A stretch of 64,000 bases of DNA, taken from assembly GCF_015831345.1 (NCBI RefSeq), contig NZ_JADWYS010000001.1:4306618-4370617 (forward strand), read 5' to 3'. Within the stretch, counting starts at the first letter, position 1. Every line of letters begins with the position of its first letter. Source of the stretch: Caenimonas aquaedulcis. Lineage in GTDB: Bacteria; Pseudomonadota; Gammaproteobacteria; Burkholderiales; Burkholderiaceae_C. Below are positions 34,533 to 42,745 of the stretch, piece by piece. The notes beneath the pieces are model-generated. The model was not told the DNA's origin. It saw only the letters and a program-made list of their open reading frames with translations, and did no database searches. A program made the translations under genes and the position numbers.

Positions 34533-36852
34533 GCTCGCGCGCGTGGAGCGGCTTGCGCAGCAGGTGCTGCACGCCGGCGGCGCGCAGGTCCTCCGGCGCG
34601 ATCGCATTCGCGTTGCCGGTGACCAGCACCACGGGCAGGCCCGGCCGCAGCAGGCGCGCATGGCCCGCGAGCTGCAGGCCCGTCATGCCCGGCATCGTGA
34701 GGTCGGTGAGCAGCAGCCGCGGCTCGAACGCCGGGTCCTGCAGCAGCCGCAGCGCGTCGTCCGGGTGCGGCATCAGCGTCACGTGCAGGCCCCACGCGCT
34801 CAGCTGTTCGTGCAGGTAGCTGCCCACGCCGGCGTCGTCCTCCACGAGCAGCACCTGCTCGCCGGCGAACCCGGCTTCGGGCTCGGGCCGCGCCGGCGCC
34901 TCGCCGCTCGCTGCCGCCTGCGGGCGCGCCGGGGGCAGCAGCACGCTGAAGGCGGAGCCTTCGCCCGGCCGGCTGTCCACCACCAGGTGGCCGCCGTGGT
35001 CGTGCACGATGCCGTGGACCATGGCGAGTCCCATGCCGGTGCCTTGGCCCGGCGGCTTGGTGGAAAAGAAGGGATCGAAGATGCGGTCCATCAGCTCGGG
35101 CGCGATGCCGTGCCCGCTGTCCGAGACCTTGAGCTCCACCCAGTCGCCCTCGACGGCGCCGCGGCATGAAGCGCAGGTGAGTTGCCCGGACGCGCGGCGC
35201 CCGAGGCGCACCGCGATGCGGCCGCGCCCGTTCATCGCATCGCGCGCGTTGATGCACAGGTTGAAGAGGATCTGTTCCAGCTGCACCGGGTCGGCGACGA
35301 CCCAGGTCTCCGCGCCTTCGTCGTCCGCATCGAGCCACTGGGCGTCGAGCGCGATGGAGCTCGGCAGCGTGCTGCGCAGCAGGCGCAGCGTCTGGCGGGC
35401 GAGGGGCGTGAGCGCGAGCGGGCGCGGGTCGCCGCGCTGGCGGCGCGCGAAGGCGAGCATCTGCGAGATGAGCTCCTGCGCGCGCTGGGCCGCGAGGTGC
35501 GCCTGGCCCAGCTGGCGCGCGATCACGGCGTCCTGCACGCGCTCGGCGCGCTCCTGCGCGAGGACGACGTAGCCGATCACGCTGGTGAGGATGTTGTTGA
35601 AGTCGTGCGCGATGCCGCCGGTGAGCTGGCCGATGGCTTCCATCTTCTGCGCCTGGCGCAGCTGCGCCTCCAGCGCGCTGCGCTCGGCCTCCGCGGCGCG
35701 GCGCGCGCCGATGTCGCGCAGGTGCCCGACGAAGATGTGGCCCTCGGGCACGGCCGCGACGCTGATCGCGAGTTCCACCGGGAATTCGCTGCCGTCGGCG
35801 CGCAGCGCGGTGGTCTCCACCAGGCGCCCGATCATCGGTCCCCGGCCGGTGGTCTGGAAATGGGCGAGCCCGCGTTCGTGCGCGGACCGGTGCCGCTCCG
35901 GCAGGATGAGGGTGGAGAGCTTGCCGCCGAGCACCTCGTCGCGCCGGTAGCCGAAGACGCGCTCGGCCGACGCGTTGAACTCCACGATGCGGCCCTCCTG
36001 GTCCATCGCGACCACCGCGTCGAACGACGCTTCCACCGTCGCGCGCAGGCGCGCTTCGCTGCGCTGCAGTTCGCGTTCGCGCCGGCGCCTGTCGCTGATG
36101 TCGCGCACGACCGTGAGCACCTGCGGCCGTTCGCCGCGGCGCACCGGCAGGAAGCAGAACTCCGCCTCGAAGCTGCTGCCGTCGCGGCGCGTGGACAGGC
36201 CTTCGTTGTAGACGGCCTCGCCGGCCAGCGCGCGCTGCAGGCCGTCCAGGCGCTGGCGCGCGACGTCGTCGGCCACCGGGCCGCCGGGCGCATACGCGAA
36301 GCCCACCGCCTGGTCGCGCGGCGACTGGTAGATCGCGAGGCCCGCCGGGTTGACGTCGACGATGCGCAGGTCGTGGTCCCACAGGAACATGCCGTCGGAG
36401 GCGGCTTCGAAGATGACGCGGTACTGCTCCTCGCGGCGCTGCAGTTCCTCGAGCGCTTCCTTGTGCTCCGTGATGTCGCGGGCGAAGGCGAGCAGCACCT
36501 TGCGTCCGCCGATCTCCGCGGGCTTGAGGTGCACCTCGTCCCAGCGCAGGCCGCCGTCCCTGTTGCGCCGGCGCCATTCGAAGCGCGGGCAGCGGCCCTC
36601 GCGCGCGAGCTCGACGTAGCGGCGCGCCTGCGCGCGTCCGTTGGCCGCCGTGCCGTCGCCGAGGTCGTCCGCGGTGAGCCCGCGCATCTCGTCGGCCGTG
36701 TAGCCGGTGGACTCGCAGGCCTTGCGATTGACCTCCAGCACCGCGCCGGAATCCCAGTCCAGCACCATGATCGCGTTTTCCGATGCATCGAATACGGCGC
36801 GGTAGCTCGCGCGGTCGAAGGGAAGGCCCTCGGGGGGCAGGGGAGTCGCCAT
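34459..36852 (-). CDS. Hybrid sensor histidine kinase with three PAS domains and a C-terminal receiver
   Basis: The 797-residue protein has PAS domains at about 16-130, 140-255 and 266-385 (each followed by a PAC-like [16 protein letters not shown] or HLRDIGAR). HisKA has the H box [11 protein letters not shown] (His416), then HATPase ([34 protein letters not shown]), then a receiver ([11 protein letters not shown], phospho-Asp in [13 protein letters not shown], Lys in LLRKPL). No transmembrane segment is visible, so it is a soluble sensor, probably of redox, oxygen or a small ligand. The output receiver may pass phosphate to the OmpR-type regulator at 32378 through a separate phosphotransfer step; that is inference. 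Confidence 0.92.
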   Translation of the reverse strand: MATPLPPEGLPFDRASYRAVFDASENAIMVLDWDSGAVLEVNRKACESTGYTADEMRGLTADDLGDGTAANGRAQARRYVELAREGRCPRFEWRRRNRDGGLRWDEVHLKPAEIGGRKVLLAFARDITEHKEALEELQRREEQYRVIFEAASDGMFLWDHDLRIVDVNPAGLAIYQSPRDQAVGFAYAPGGPVADDVARQRLDGLQRALAGEAVYNEGLSTRRDGSSFEAEFCFLPVRRGERPQVLTVVRDISDRRRRERELQRSEARLRATVEASFDAVVAMDQEGRIVEFNASAERVFGYRRDEVLGGKLSTLILPERHRSAHERGLAHFQTTGRGPMIGRLVETTALRADGSEFPVELAISVAAVPEGHIFVGHLRDIGARRAAEAERSALEAQLRQAQKMEAIGQLTGGIAHDFNNILTSVIGYVVLAQERAERVQDAVIARQLGQAHLAAQRAQELISQMLAFARRQRGDPRPLALTPLARQTLRLLRSTLPSSIALDAQWLDADDEGAETWVVADPVQLEQILFNLCINARDAMNGRGRIAVRLGRRASGQLTCASCRGAVEGDWVELKVSDSGHGIAPELMDRIFDPFFSTKPPGQGTGMGLAMVHGIVHDHGGHLVVDSRPGEGSAFSVLLPPARPQAAASGEAPARPEPEAGFAGEQVLLVEDDAGVGSYLHEQLSAWGLHVTLMPHPDDALRLLQDPAFEPRLLLTDLTMPGMTGLQLAGHARLLRPGLPVVLVTGNANAIAPEDLRAAGVQHLLRKPLHARELSALLHELLPGRTAPAHPRERGAA

Positions 36853-36900
36853 CCGCGCAGTCTATTGCGGCGCGCGCGCCGCGCAAGGGGAAACGGGCCG

Positions 36901-36921
36901 CGATTACACGCCGATTACACG
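36901..36921. promoter_or_regulatory. Tandem direct repeat CGATTACACG x2, 11-bp period
   Basis: Two perfect 10-bp copies (36901-36910 and 36912-36921) lie in the 145-bp divergent region between the hybrid kinase (start 36852) and the alpha/beta hydrolase (start 36998). The one-turn spacing is what an OmpR-family dimer would need. It may be a target of the regulator at 32378. Confidence 0.5.
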
Positions 36922-36997
36922 AAGGCGACACGCCGCGCCCGCGCCGACAAGGCCGCGATACCGCCGCGCGGGATGCTTCATGTTTTGGAGACCCGCC

Positions 36998-37819
36998 GTG
37001 ACATTGCACGCCTTGCGCCCACCGTCGCCCGCCCCCCGCATCGTCGCGCTGCACTGCAGCGCCGGCGGACCGGCGCAGTGGGATGCCTATCGCACCCTCG
37101 GCGATCCGGCGGCGTGCTGGGCGACGCCGGCGCTGCAAGGCTATGACGCGGGCGCGACATGGCGTACCGGCACGCCGGCCACCCTGCGCGGCGAAGCGGA
37201 GCGCGTCGGCGCGCTGCTCGCGGGCACGGGCGGCCAGGTGGACCTGGTCGGGCATTCGTACGGCGGCGCCGTCGCCTTGCATGTCGCAATGGCCTGGCCG
37301 GCGCGCGTTCGCTCCGTCACGGTGTACGAGCCTGTCCTCTTCCACCTCCTGCAGCGGGACCCGTACAGCCGCGGCCTCGCGGCCGAGGTGAAGGCCGTCG
37401 CGGACGACATCGCGCAGGAGTTGCGCGCGCACGCGAGCGAGCGTGCCGGCGAGCGCTTCGTCGACTACTGGTCCGGCCGCGGAACGTGGGCGAGGTTGGG
37501 CGAGGGCCAGCGCGCCGCGATCGCGCGGCGCATGCCCAAGGTCAGCGCGGAGTTCGGCGCGCTGTTCGCCGCGACCTCTCACTACCGGGAGCTCGACATC
37601 CCGGGCCTCACGGTACGGCTCGTGACGGGGACGGCCTCGCCCGCCCCGGTGCGCCGCGTCATGGAGCTTCTGCACTATCTCCTGCCGCGGGCCACGCTGC
37701 GGGAAGTCCCCGGCGCGGGGCACATGGCGCCCGTGCAGAATCCGAAACTGCTCGCGCCGCTGCTGTTGCCGGCGCACAGGCCGGCGGCCGAATGGCCCGC
37801 CGCAGGACCGCAAAAATGA
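36998..37819 (+). CDS. Alpha/beta-fold hydrolase
   Basis: The 273-residue hydrolase has an early oxyanion segment (VALHCSAGGPAQW), the nucleophile elbow DLVGHSYGGAVALHVA (Ser), a helical lid (YSRGLAAEVKAVADDIAQEL) and a late His in VPGAGHMAPV. I choose GTG 36998 because GGAG lies 7 bp upstream; an ATG six codons earlier (36980) has no such site. Its stop overlaps the ATG of the next gene (ATGA). The substrate is unknown. Upstream tandem repeats suggest control by the local two-component system. Confidence 0.85.
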   Translation: MTLHALRPPSPAPRIVALHCSAGGPAQWDAYRTLGDPAACWATPALQGYDAGATWRTGTPATLRGEAERVGALLAGTGGQVDLVGHSYGGAVALHVAMAWPARVRSVTVYEPVLFHLLQRDPYSRGLAAEVKAVADDIAQELRAHASERAGERFVDYWSGRGTWARLGEGQRAAIARRMPKVSAEFGALFAATSHYRELDIPGLTVRLVTGTASPAPVRRVMELLHYLLPRATLREVPGAGHMAPVQNPKLLAPLLLPAHRPAAEWPAAGPQK

Positions 37820-38217
37820 TCGAAGCAAGCAACCTCGCCCGCGTGCGCGAATACCTGCGCGCCATCGAAAATGCCGCCGCGGGCGATGCGCTCGCGGCGT
37901 TCTATACGCCGGACGCGACCCAGCTGGAATTGCCGAACCGGCTCAATCCGCAGGGCGGCACCAGCGACTTGCCGACGCTGTTGCGGCGCGCCGCCCGCGT
38001 GCCCGACCTGCTGAAGTGGCAAAGGTACGAGCTGGTCTCGGAAATGGCGCAGGGCGCGCGGGTGGTGATCGAGGCCGTCTGGACGGCCGAACTGGCCGTG
38101 GCGTTCGGCGCGGTCCCGGCCGGATCCACCATGAAAGCGCACTTCGCGATGTTCTTCGAAATGCAGGACGGGCGCATCCGGCGCCAGCGCAATTACGATT
38201 GCTTCGAGCCCTGGTGA
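37816..38217 (+). CDS. SnoaL/NTF2-like protein
   Basis: The 133-residue protein fits the cone-shaped NTF2-like fold: helix LARVREYLRAIENAAAG, AFYTPDATQLELP, FGAVPAGSTMKAHFAMFFEM and a C-terminal DGRIRRQRNYDCFEPW strand. Members include polyketide cyclases, isomerases and many unassigned small enzymes. The ATG is coupled to the upstream hydrolase stop (ATGA), suggesting a shared substrate. Confidence 0.88.
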   Translation: MIEASNLARVREYLRAIENAAAGDALAAFYTPDATQLELPNRLNPQGGTSDLPTLLRRAARVPDLLKWQRYELVSEMAQGARVVIEAVWTAELAVAFGAVPAGSTMKAHFAMFFEMQDGRIRRQRNYDCFEPW

Positions 38218-38264
38218 GCCGCGCGTCACCTGAAATCCCATCCTCTCCGTCCGAAAGGTTTCCC

Positions 38265-38663
38265 ATGTCACGTCATCCCGTCCTCGCGTCCGCCATCGCC
38301 GCGCTCGCCATGTTCGTCTGCTGCGCCTGCGCGCCGGCTGCCGCGCAGGCGCAAGCCACGCCGCAGGAAACGCAATGCGTGCGGCTGATGGACGGCACGA
38401 CCGCTTGCCCCTCGGCGCAGAGCAAGTGCGTGAAGGACCGGTATGGCGACTGGTTCTGCTCGGCGCGCGGCGGCGACGCCCGGCTGGACCGCTACGGCGA
38501 GCCGGTGTGCGGCGCCGGTGCGTGCGTGGTCGATATCCATGGGGAAGTGCAATGCTCCACGGAGAGCCACGGCACGGCCGCCATCGACATCACTTCCCGG
38601 GCTGTCTGCACCGCGGGCTGCGCGCGCGCGACGGCGGGGCAATGCAGGAAGCTCGTGCGCTAG
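38265..38663 (+). CDS. Secreted cysteine-rich small protein
   Basis: The 132-residue protein has a signal peptide (ALAMFVCCACAPAAAQAQA), then about ten cysteines in short motifs (QCVRLMDGTTACP, SKCVKDRYGDWFCS, VCGAGACVVDIHGEVQCS, CTAGCARATAGQC). A repeating D.YG..(F/V)C theme suggests two or three small disulfide-stabilised units. I do not recognise a named family. AAAGG lies 9 bp upstream of the ATG. It is probably periplasmic or extracellular. Confidence 0.75.
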   Translation: MSRHPVLASAIAALAMFVCCACAPAAAQAQATPQETQCVRLMDGTTACPSAQSKCVKDRYGDWFCSARGGDARLDRYGEPVCGAGACVVDIHGEVQCSTESHGTAAIDITSRAVCTAGCARATAGQCRKLVR

Positions 38664-38690
38664 CGGCCCGGTCCCTGCATCTCCCGCCAC

Positions 38691-40358
38691 TCACCGCTCC
38701 ACGGCCCCCAGGTCTGGCGCCGCTCCGTGGATGCCGCGTGCCGCAGCGGCGCCCGACGGCAGGAGCTGCCAGTCGACCTTCACTGCCGCCGCGGCTGCCG
38801 GCGGGGCCTGGGCGGAGTCGATCGCCCCAGAAGCCGGTGCCGGCGTGAAAGTCGCGAGCTCGATGGGCAGCGGCCCGCCGGAGATCACCTGTTCCACACC
38901 CGTCACAGGGGCCGCGAGCGGGTGGTACTGGTCGTTGAGTTTCCAGCCGGGGCTGATCCAGTTGCGCCCGAGGGCGATGGTGCCGCCGGTCTGGTAGCCC
39001 GCGCCGACTTCCTGCCCGCCGCGCAGGCCGGCCTCCAGCGGATGGTCCCGGAACACGATCACGTTGTTCCACACCTGGGCCCGCTCCTCGGTCGTCGAGA
39101 GCTGGAACACATAGGGATAGCGGGTGCCGGCGATGACCACGGTGTTGTGGAAGAAAAAGAGCGTGCCTTTGCGGAAGATGCCCTCGCCCCACGAGGCGCC
39201 GGGCGGCGCCCCGGCGTGATCGCCGCCGTAGTGGATCGCGATGCCCGCCTCGCCGTTCTGCGCGATCTGGTTGCCGTACACCCAGGTCTGCCGGTAGGCC
39301 GGGTTGGCGAGCGCGGTGCGCGGAAAGTCCTCGGCTTCCACCAGGTCGAGCGAGCGCGCGCCCTCCTCGATGCGGTTGTAGCGGATCACCGCGTTCACGG
39401 AGCGGTCCTTCAGCGCCGAGCCCAGCGCACCCGGGCGCAGCGGCCCGTACCGGTTGAACTCGTAGGTGACGTCCACCGACTGGACGTAGCTGTTGTGCTC
39501 GTGGTCGTCGCCTGCCACGCCGTTGCCGTGGAGGTGGTTGTACGCGATCACGATGTCCCGCGTCACCGAGAACTGGCTCGCGTCGCCCTCGTCGATCGCG
39601 TCGTCGGTGGATTTGGTGAAGATGCCGTTCGTGCAGTCGCTGATCTCGTTGTCGAGGAGGGCGATGTGGTGGCCGCGCTCGACCCACACGCACGCGCCGA
39701 AGGACTCGTAGTGGCGCAGCACGCCATGCGTGTCGGTGAACGTGTTTTGCGGTGTGGCGCCGCGAATGGCGAGTCCGTCGACCTGGATGTATTCCGGGAA
39801 CCAGCGCCAGTCGTCCGGGCCCGAAGGCTTGATCACCACCACGGAGCGTGTCTGGTGCAGCAGGCCCAGGCCGGCATCGTCGTTGCTGTAGGCAAGCTGC
39901 GCCCGGCTCTTTGCGCCGTTGCCGTCGACGACGGGGCGCTCGCCACCGGGACCGCGCACGCCGCACACGCGGATCGGCTGCGCGGCCGTGCCCTTCTGGG
40001 AGATCATGAACTTGCCGGCATAGGGCTGCGTCCGCCAGAAGATGCGCACGGTGTCGCCGGCCTTGAGCTTCTCCCAGGGCACCTGGTCGATGGCGGCGAG
40101 TTGCCCGGGCGCGGGTCCCACCTGGTAGTCGGCGCCGTTGCCGGGCAGGCAAGGCGCCACGGCCAGCGGGGCGGGTGTGGGGGCAGGCGAGGGTGCGGGT
40201 GCGGGCGACGGGGCAGGCGAAGGAGCAGGCGCGGGGGCGGGTGCCGGGCCCGGCGTCGGGCCGGCAGCCGGCCCCGAACCTCCGCCGCAAGCCGCGAGCG
40301 ATGCGGCCATCGCCAGGCAGCCGAGGACGTGCAAGCGGGAAGGGCTGGGCATCGGCAT
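38691..40358 (-). CDS. Lipoprotein with a right-handed beta-helix domain
   Basis: The 555-residue protein has a lipobox (MAASLAACGGG), then a Pro/Ala/Ser linker (about 30-65), then a beta-helix domain. The hallmarks are the entry segment LKAGDTVRIFWRTQPYAGKF, IRVCGVRGPGGERPVVDGNG and repeating turns (HHIALLDNEISDCTNGIFT, DIVIAYNHLHGNGV, VIRYNRIEEGA, TWVYGNQIAQNG). The pattern resembles polysaccharide lyases and Ig-like surface beta-helix proteins; no catalytic set can be named. The ATG (40358) shares a base with the TGA of the globin gene (TGATG), so it is translated by coupling, an unusual partner for a globin. Confidence 0.82.
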   Translation of the reverse strand: MPMPSPSRLHVLGCLAMAASLAACGGGSGPAAGPTPGPAPAPAPAPSPAPSPAPAPSPAPTPAPLAVAPCLPGNGADYQVGPAPGQLAAIDQVPWEKLKAGDTVRIFWRTQPYAGKFMISQKGTAAQPIRVCGVRGPGGERPVVDGNGAKSRAQLAYSNDDAGLGLLHQTRSVVVIKPSGPDDWRWFPEYIQVDGLAIRGATPQNTFTDTHGVLRHYESFGACVWVERGHHIALLDNEISDCTNGIFTKSTDDAIDEGDASQFSVTRDIVIAYNHLHGNGVAGDDHEHNSYVQSVDVTYEFNRYGPLRPGALGSALKDRSVNAVIRYNRIEEGARSLDLVEAEDFPRTALANPAYRQTWVYGNQIAQNGEAGIAIHYGGDHAGAPPGASWGEGIFRKGTLFFFHNTVVIAGTRYPYVFQLSTTEERAQVWNNVIVFRDHPLEAGLRGGQEVGAGYQTGGTIALGRNWISPGWKLNDQYHPLAAPVTGVEQVISGGPLPIELATFTPAPASGAIDSAQAPPAAAAAVKVDWQLLPSGAAAARGIHGAAPDLGAVER

Positions 40359-40777
40359 CAAACGGCGACCGCCTGCCTGCTGCCCTCGATCATCGTCTGC
40401 GAGAGGATCGCGTAGGCCGCGGCCCACGCCTGGGACACCTCGGGCGTGAATGCGTCGCCCAGGCCGCGTTCCAGCGTCCAGAGCAGTGCGCTGCCCACGG
40501 TGGCGTAGTGCTCGTCGCGCACGCCGTAGCCGGCGTGGCGCGCGCCCATGTCGCGCAGCACGGGCACCACGCGCGGCAGGTCGCGCAGGCTCGCGACGGC
40601 GCTGCCGATCATCGCCATCAGCATCTGGCCCTGCACCGCCATGTCCTTGCGAAAGAGGGCGCGCAACGAAGGATCGAGCTCGAAGAGCCGGGCGTAGAAG
40701 AGCGCGGCGGCGTCGCCGGCGATCGGCTTCACCTGGGCGAAGGTTTTTTGCACGAGTTCGATCTGCTGCGGTGTCAT
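40358..40777 (-). CDS. Single-domain bacterial hemoglobin
   Basis: The 139-residue globin starts MTPQQIELVQKTFAQV (A helix), has FYARLFELDPSLRALF (B-C region with the CD Phe), the proximal His region ARHAGYGVRDEHYATVG, and C-terminal LERGLGDAFTPEVSQAWAAA. The length matches Vitreoscilla-type globins without the reductase domain. Such proteins bind oxygen or NO and help under low oxygen. AGGAG lies 9 bp upstream of the ATG. The divergent region upstream contains GCATGT repeats that may bind a regulator. Confidence 0.92.
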   Translation of the reverse strand: MTPQQIELVQKTFAQVKPIAGDAAALFYARLFELDPSLRALFRKDMAVQGQMLMAMIGSAVASLRDLPRVVPVLRDMGARHAGYGVRDEHYATVGSALLWTLERGLGDAFTPEVSQAWAAAYAILSQTMIEGSRQAVAV

Positions 40778-40820
40778 GGGGAGCTCCTGGGGTTGGAAAG
40801 AGCTCCGCAGTCTGCGCGGC

Positions 40821-40840
40821 GCATGTAACCCGCGCATGTG
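40821..40840. promoter_or_regulatory. Repeated GCATGT half-sites upstream of the globin gene
   Basis: On the globin strand the sequence reads CACATGCGCGGGTTACATGC, with two ACATGC half-sites 13 bp apart. It shares AACATGCGC/TTACATGCGC with the candidate site at 33162-33183. It could belong to the same regulon; the support is modest because the spacing differs. Confidence 0.3.
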
Positions 40841-40966
40841 AAGGCGCGCGGGATTGTTGCCCGTTTGTAGCCTCTGGGCTGCGCGGCTGCGACACACGCG
40901 CGTCCGCCTGACGTCAAGGCGTTACCGCCGGCCCGGATGCTTGCGGCTTTCAACGAAGGAAAAGCC

Positions 40967-41170
40967 ATGCAAGAACATTCATCCACCTGGTCCGCCGCGC
41001 TTCTCGTCGCCCTGATGCTCGGATTCGTCCTCGACACCGCGCCGGGGTTCGCAACGGTCGGCGCGGCGGTGCCAGCGACAAGGCAAGCCGTGCCCGCGCC
41101 AGAAGAGGCCGATCCCTTCCTCGCCGCGAAGCAGGCGGCACGCGTGGAAGCCCTGCCCGCGCAGTTCTAG
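40967..41170 (+). CDS. Small membrane or exported protein of unknown function
   Basis: The 67-residue protein has one hydrophobic segment near the N-terminus (SAALLVALMLGFVLDTAPG) followed by a short Pro/Ala/Glu-rich tail. It could be a single-span inner-membrane protein or a secreted peptide. The start 40967 has GAAGGA 8 bp upstream, better than the in-frame ATG at 40937. No family is recognised. It is divergent from the globin gene. Confidence 0.55.
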   Translation: MQEHSSTWSAALLVALMLGFVLDTAPGFATVGAAVPATRQAVPAPEEADPFLAAKQAARVEALPAQF

Positions 41171-41206
41171 GCCTGCCCCCTAGAATCCATCCATCGGGAG
41201 GAAACG

Positions 41207-42727
41207 ATGGACGTTGTGTATTCGCGTGATTCGTTCGTGCGCGGCATTCGCGTGGCCTTGGGCGTCGCCGCCTTCCTGGTCGCCGCAGGCATGACAGGCT
41301 GCGGTGGAGGAGGCGAGGGCGCCGCGCCGCTGCCGGCGCCACAACACGCGGGCGCCGGCTCCCTCCCGCTGAACGCCGCCTTGCATGCGCCCTCGAAGCA
41401 GGCGCGCGCCCCCGACCAGCTTCCCACCGCGACCCAGGTGCTGGATTGGGCGGAATGGGCGTTGCCGGGCCTGTTCCCGGGGCACGCCGAAGACCGCGTG
41501 CAACTGCCCTACCTGTACCGCTACTACCCGCAAACCGGCAACTACGTCGGCATCGCCGGCGATTCGGTCTACGCGATGGGTCCGGTGACGGGTGGCCCCT
41601 TGAAACGCGTCGGCAGCGTGTGGGACTACGCGTGCAGCGTGGCGCCGGAGAGTTGCGGCGTCGCGCTCGACGGCTTCAGCGTGCGGCTGGACGCGGGTGC
41701 GAAATTCGACGTGGTGCAGAACGGTCTCACCGCGAACGGAAGCGCGGTCGTGACCGGCTCGATCGACGGCGACGCGCTGTCGGCGGTCGGCCCGCAGCCG
41801 ACGATCTACCTGATCGGCGAAGACCCCGCGGGCGTGCTCGTGCCGTCGAGCCTGTCGTTTTCTTCCCCGCAGCGTTTCATGCTGGGTGTGCACACCGCGC
41901 CCGGGATTTCCGCAGGCTTGCGAAGCGGGGTGATGCGCATCCAGGCGTGCCTCGACCCGGCCTGCGAGACGCGCATCGCCGGCACGCCGGTCCGCGTTCC
42001 GTACACCGTGTTCGTCGCGGGGCCGACCGCGTTGAGCCGCGCCAGCATCGAGGCGACCAGCCCGGCGGGCGAGGTGTCGAACCAGTCGATCGACGTGACC
42101 TTGCCGCCCGGCGCCACCGGCTTCTCCGCCAGCGTGATCCGCAGCAGCGCGAACGACTTCCTGACCCCGTTCGACGTCACGACCAAGCTGTCGGCGGATG
42201 GCCGCACCGGCACGCTCGACGTGGTGCTGAAGCACCTGCTGGCCGGCAGCTTCACGGGCACGATCAGCCTGACCACCTACTTTCCCCCGGTCAACGGCGT
42301 GCCCGTCATGCCGCAAAGCCAGGAGATCAAGGTGAGCTATGTCGCGACCGGGGCGGACGCGGCCGCGTGCGCGTTTCCCTCGAACTACGAGATCCGGATC
42401 AGCATCTCCAGCCTCACGGCCTCCGGCAGCTACGACTACGTGATCCCCTACACCTGCGCGAACGGGGTCGTGCCCGACTACGGCGCCCAGAACACCATCA
42501 CCGTGACCAGCGCGGCCGCGGGGTCCGAGGCGTATTTCCTGCCCGGCATGTTCGGCTTCTACGACATCCTGGTGTGCGACAGGAGCCGCTACTTCGAGCA
42601 TCCCTGCCTGCCGGCCGGGGAGTACAAGTTCAACCGAACCTTCGCGTTCCTCGCATGGGATTCGAGGATCAACAATTACGGCCACCCGACCTTCACGGTT
42701 CCGGTCACAGTCGTCTTGACGCCGTAG
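41207..42727 (+). CDS. Surface lipoprotein with a YYPxTGNY module
   Basis: The 506-residue protein has a lipobox (AGMTGCGGGG). An N-terminal module at about 75-150 reads TQVLDWAEWALPGLFPG, YLYRYYPQTGNYVGIAG and VYAMGPVTGG. Two beta-rich domains follow (about 160-400, with VTLPPGATGFSASVIRSS and GSFTGTISLTTYFPP typical of Ig-like folds). The N-terminal module is also present in the convergent neighbour (42746-44833), so the two belong to one surface-protein group common in Burkholderiales. Function unknown. Its end is 18 bp from the end of that neighbour. Confidence 0.75.
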   Translation: MDVVYSRDSFVRGIRVALGVAAFLVAAGMTGCGGGGEGAAPLPAPQHAGAGSLPLNAALHAPSKQARAPDQLPTATQVLDWAEWALPGLFPGHAEDRVQLPYLYRYYPQTGNYVGIAGDSVYAMGPVTGGPLKRVGSVWDYACSVAPESCGVALDGFSVRLDAGAKFDVVQNGLTANGSAVVTGSIDGDALSAVGPQPTIYLIGEDPAGVLVPSSLSFSSPQRFMLGVHTAPGISAGLRSGVMRIQACLDPACETRIAGTPVRVPYTVFVAGPTALSRASIEATSPAGEVSNQSIDVTLPPGATGFSASVIRSSANDFLTPFDVTTKLSADGRTGTLDVVLKHLLAGSFTGTISLTTYFPPVNGVPVMPQSQEIKVSYVATGADAAACAFPSNYEIRISISSLTASGSYDYVIPYTCANGVVPDYGAQNTITVTSAAAGSEAYFLPGMFGFYDILVCDRSRYFEHPCLPAGEYKFNRTFAFLAWDSRINNYGHPTFTVPVTVVLTP

Positions 42728-42745
42728 GCAACGGCGCTGCGCCTG

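Noticed and set aside
34229..37828. Very long minus-strand frame (1199 codons) across the hybrid kinase and hydrolase region
   Set aside because: It is a G/C-driven shadow: Arg/Ala/Pro-rich, no domain, and in a different frame from the real kinase, which has a full set of PAS, HisKA, HATPase and receiver motifs.
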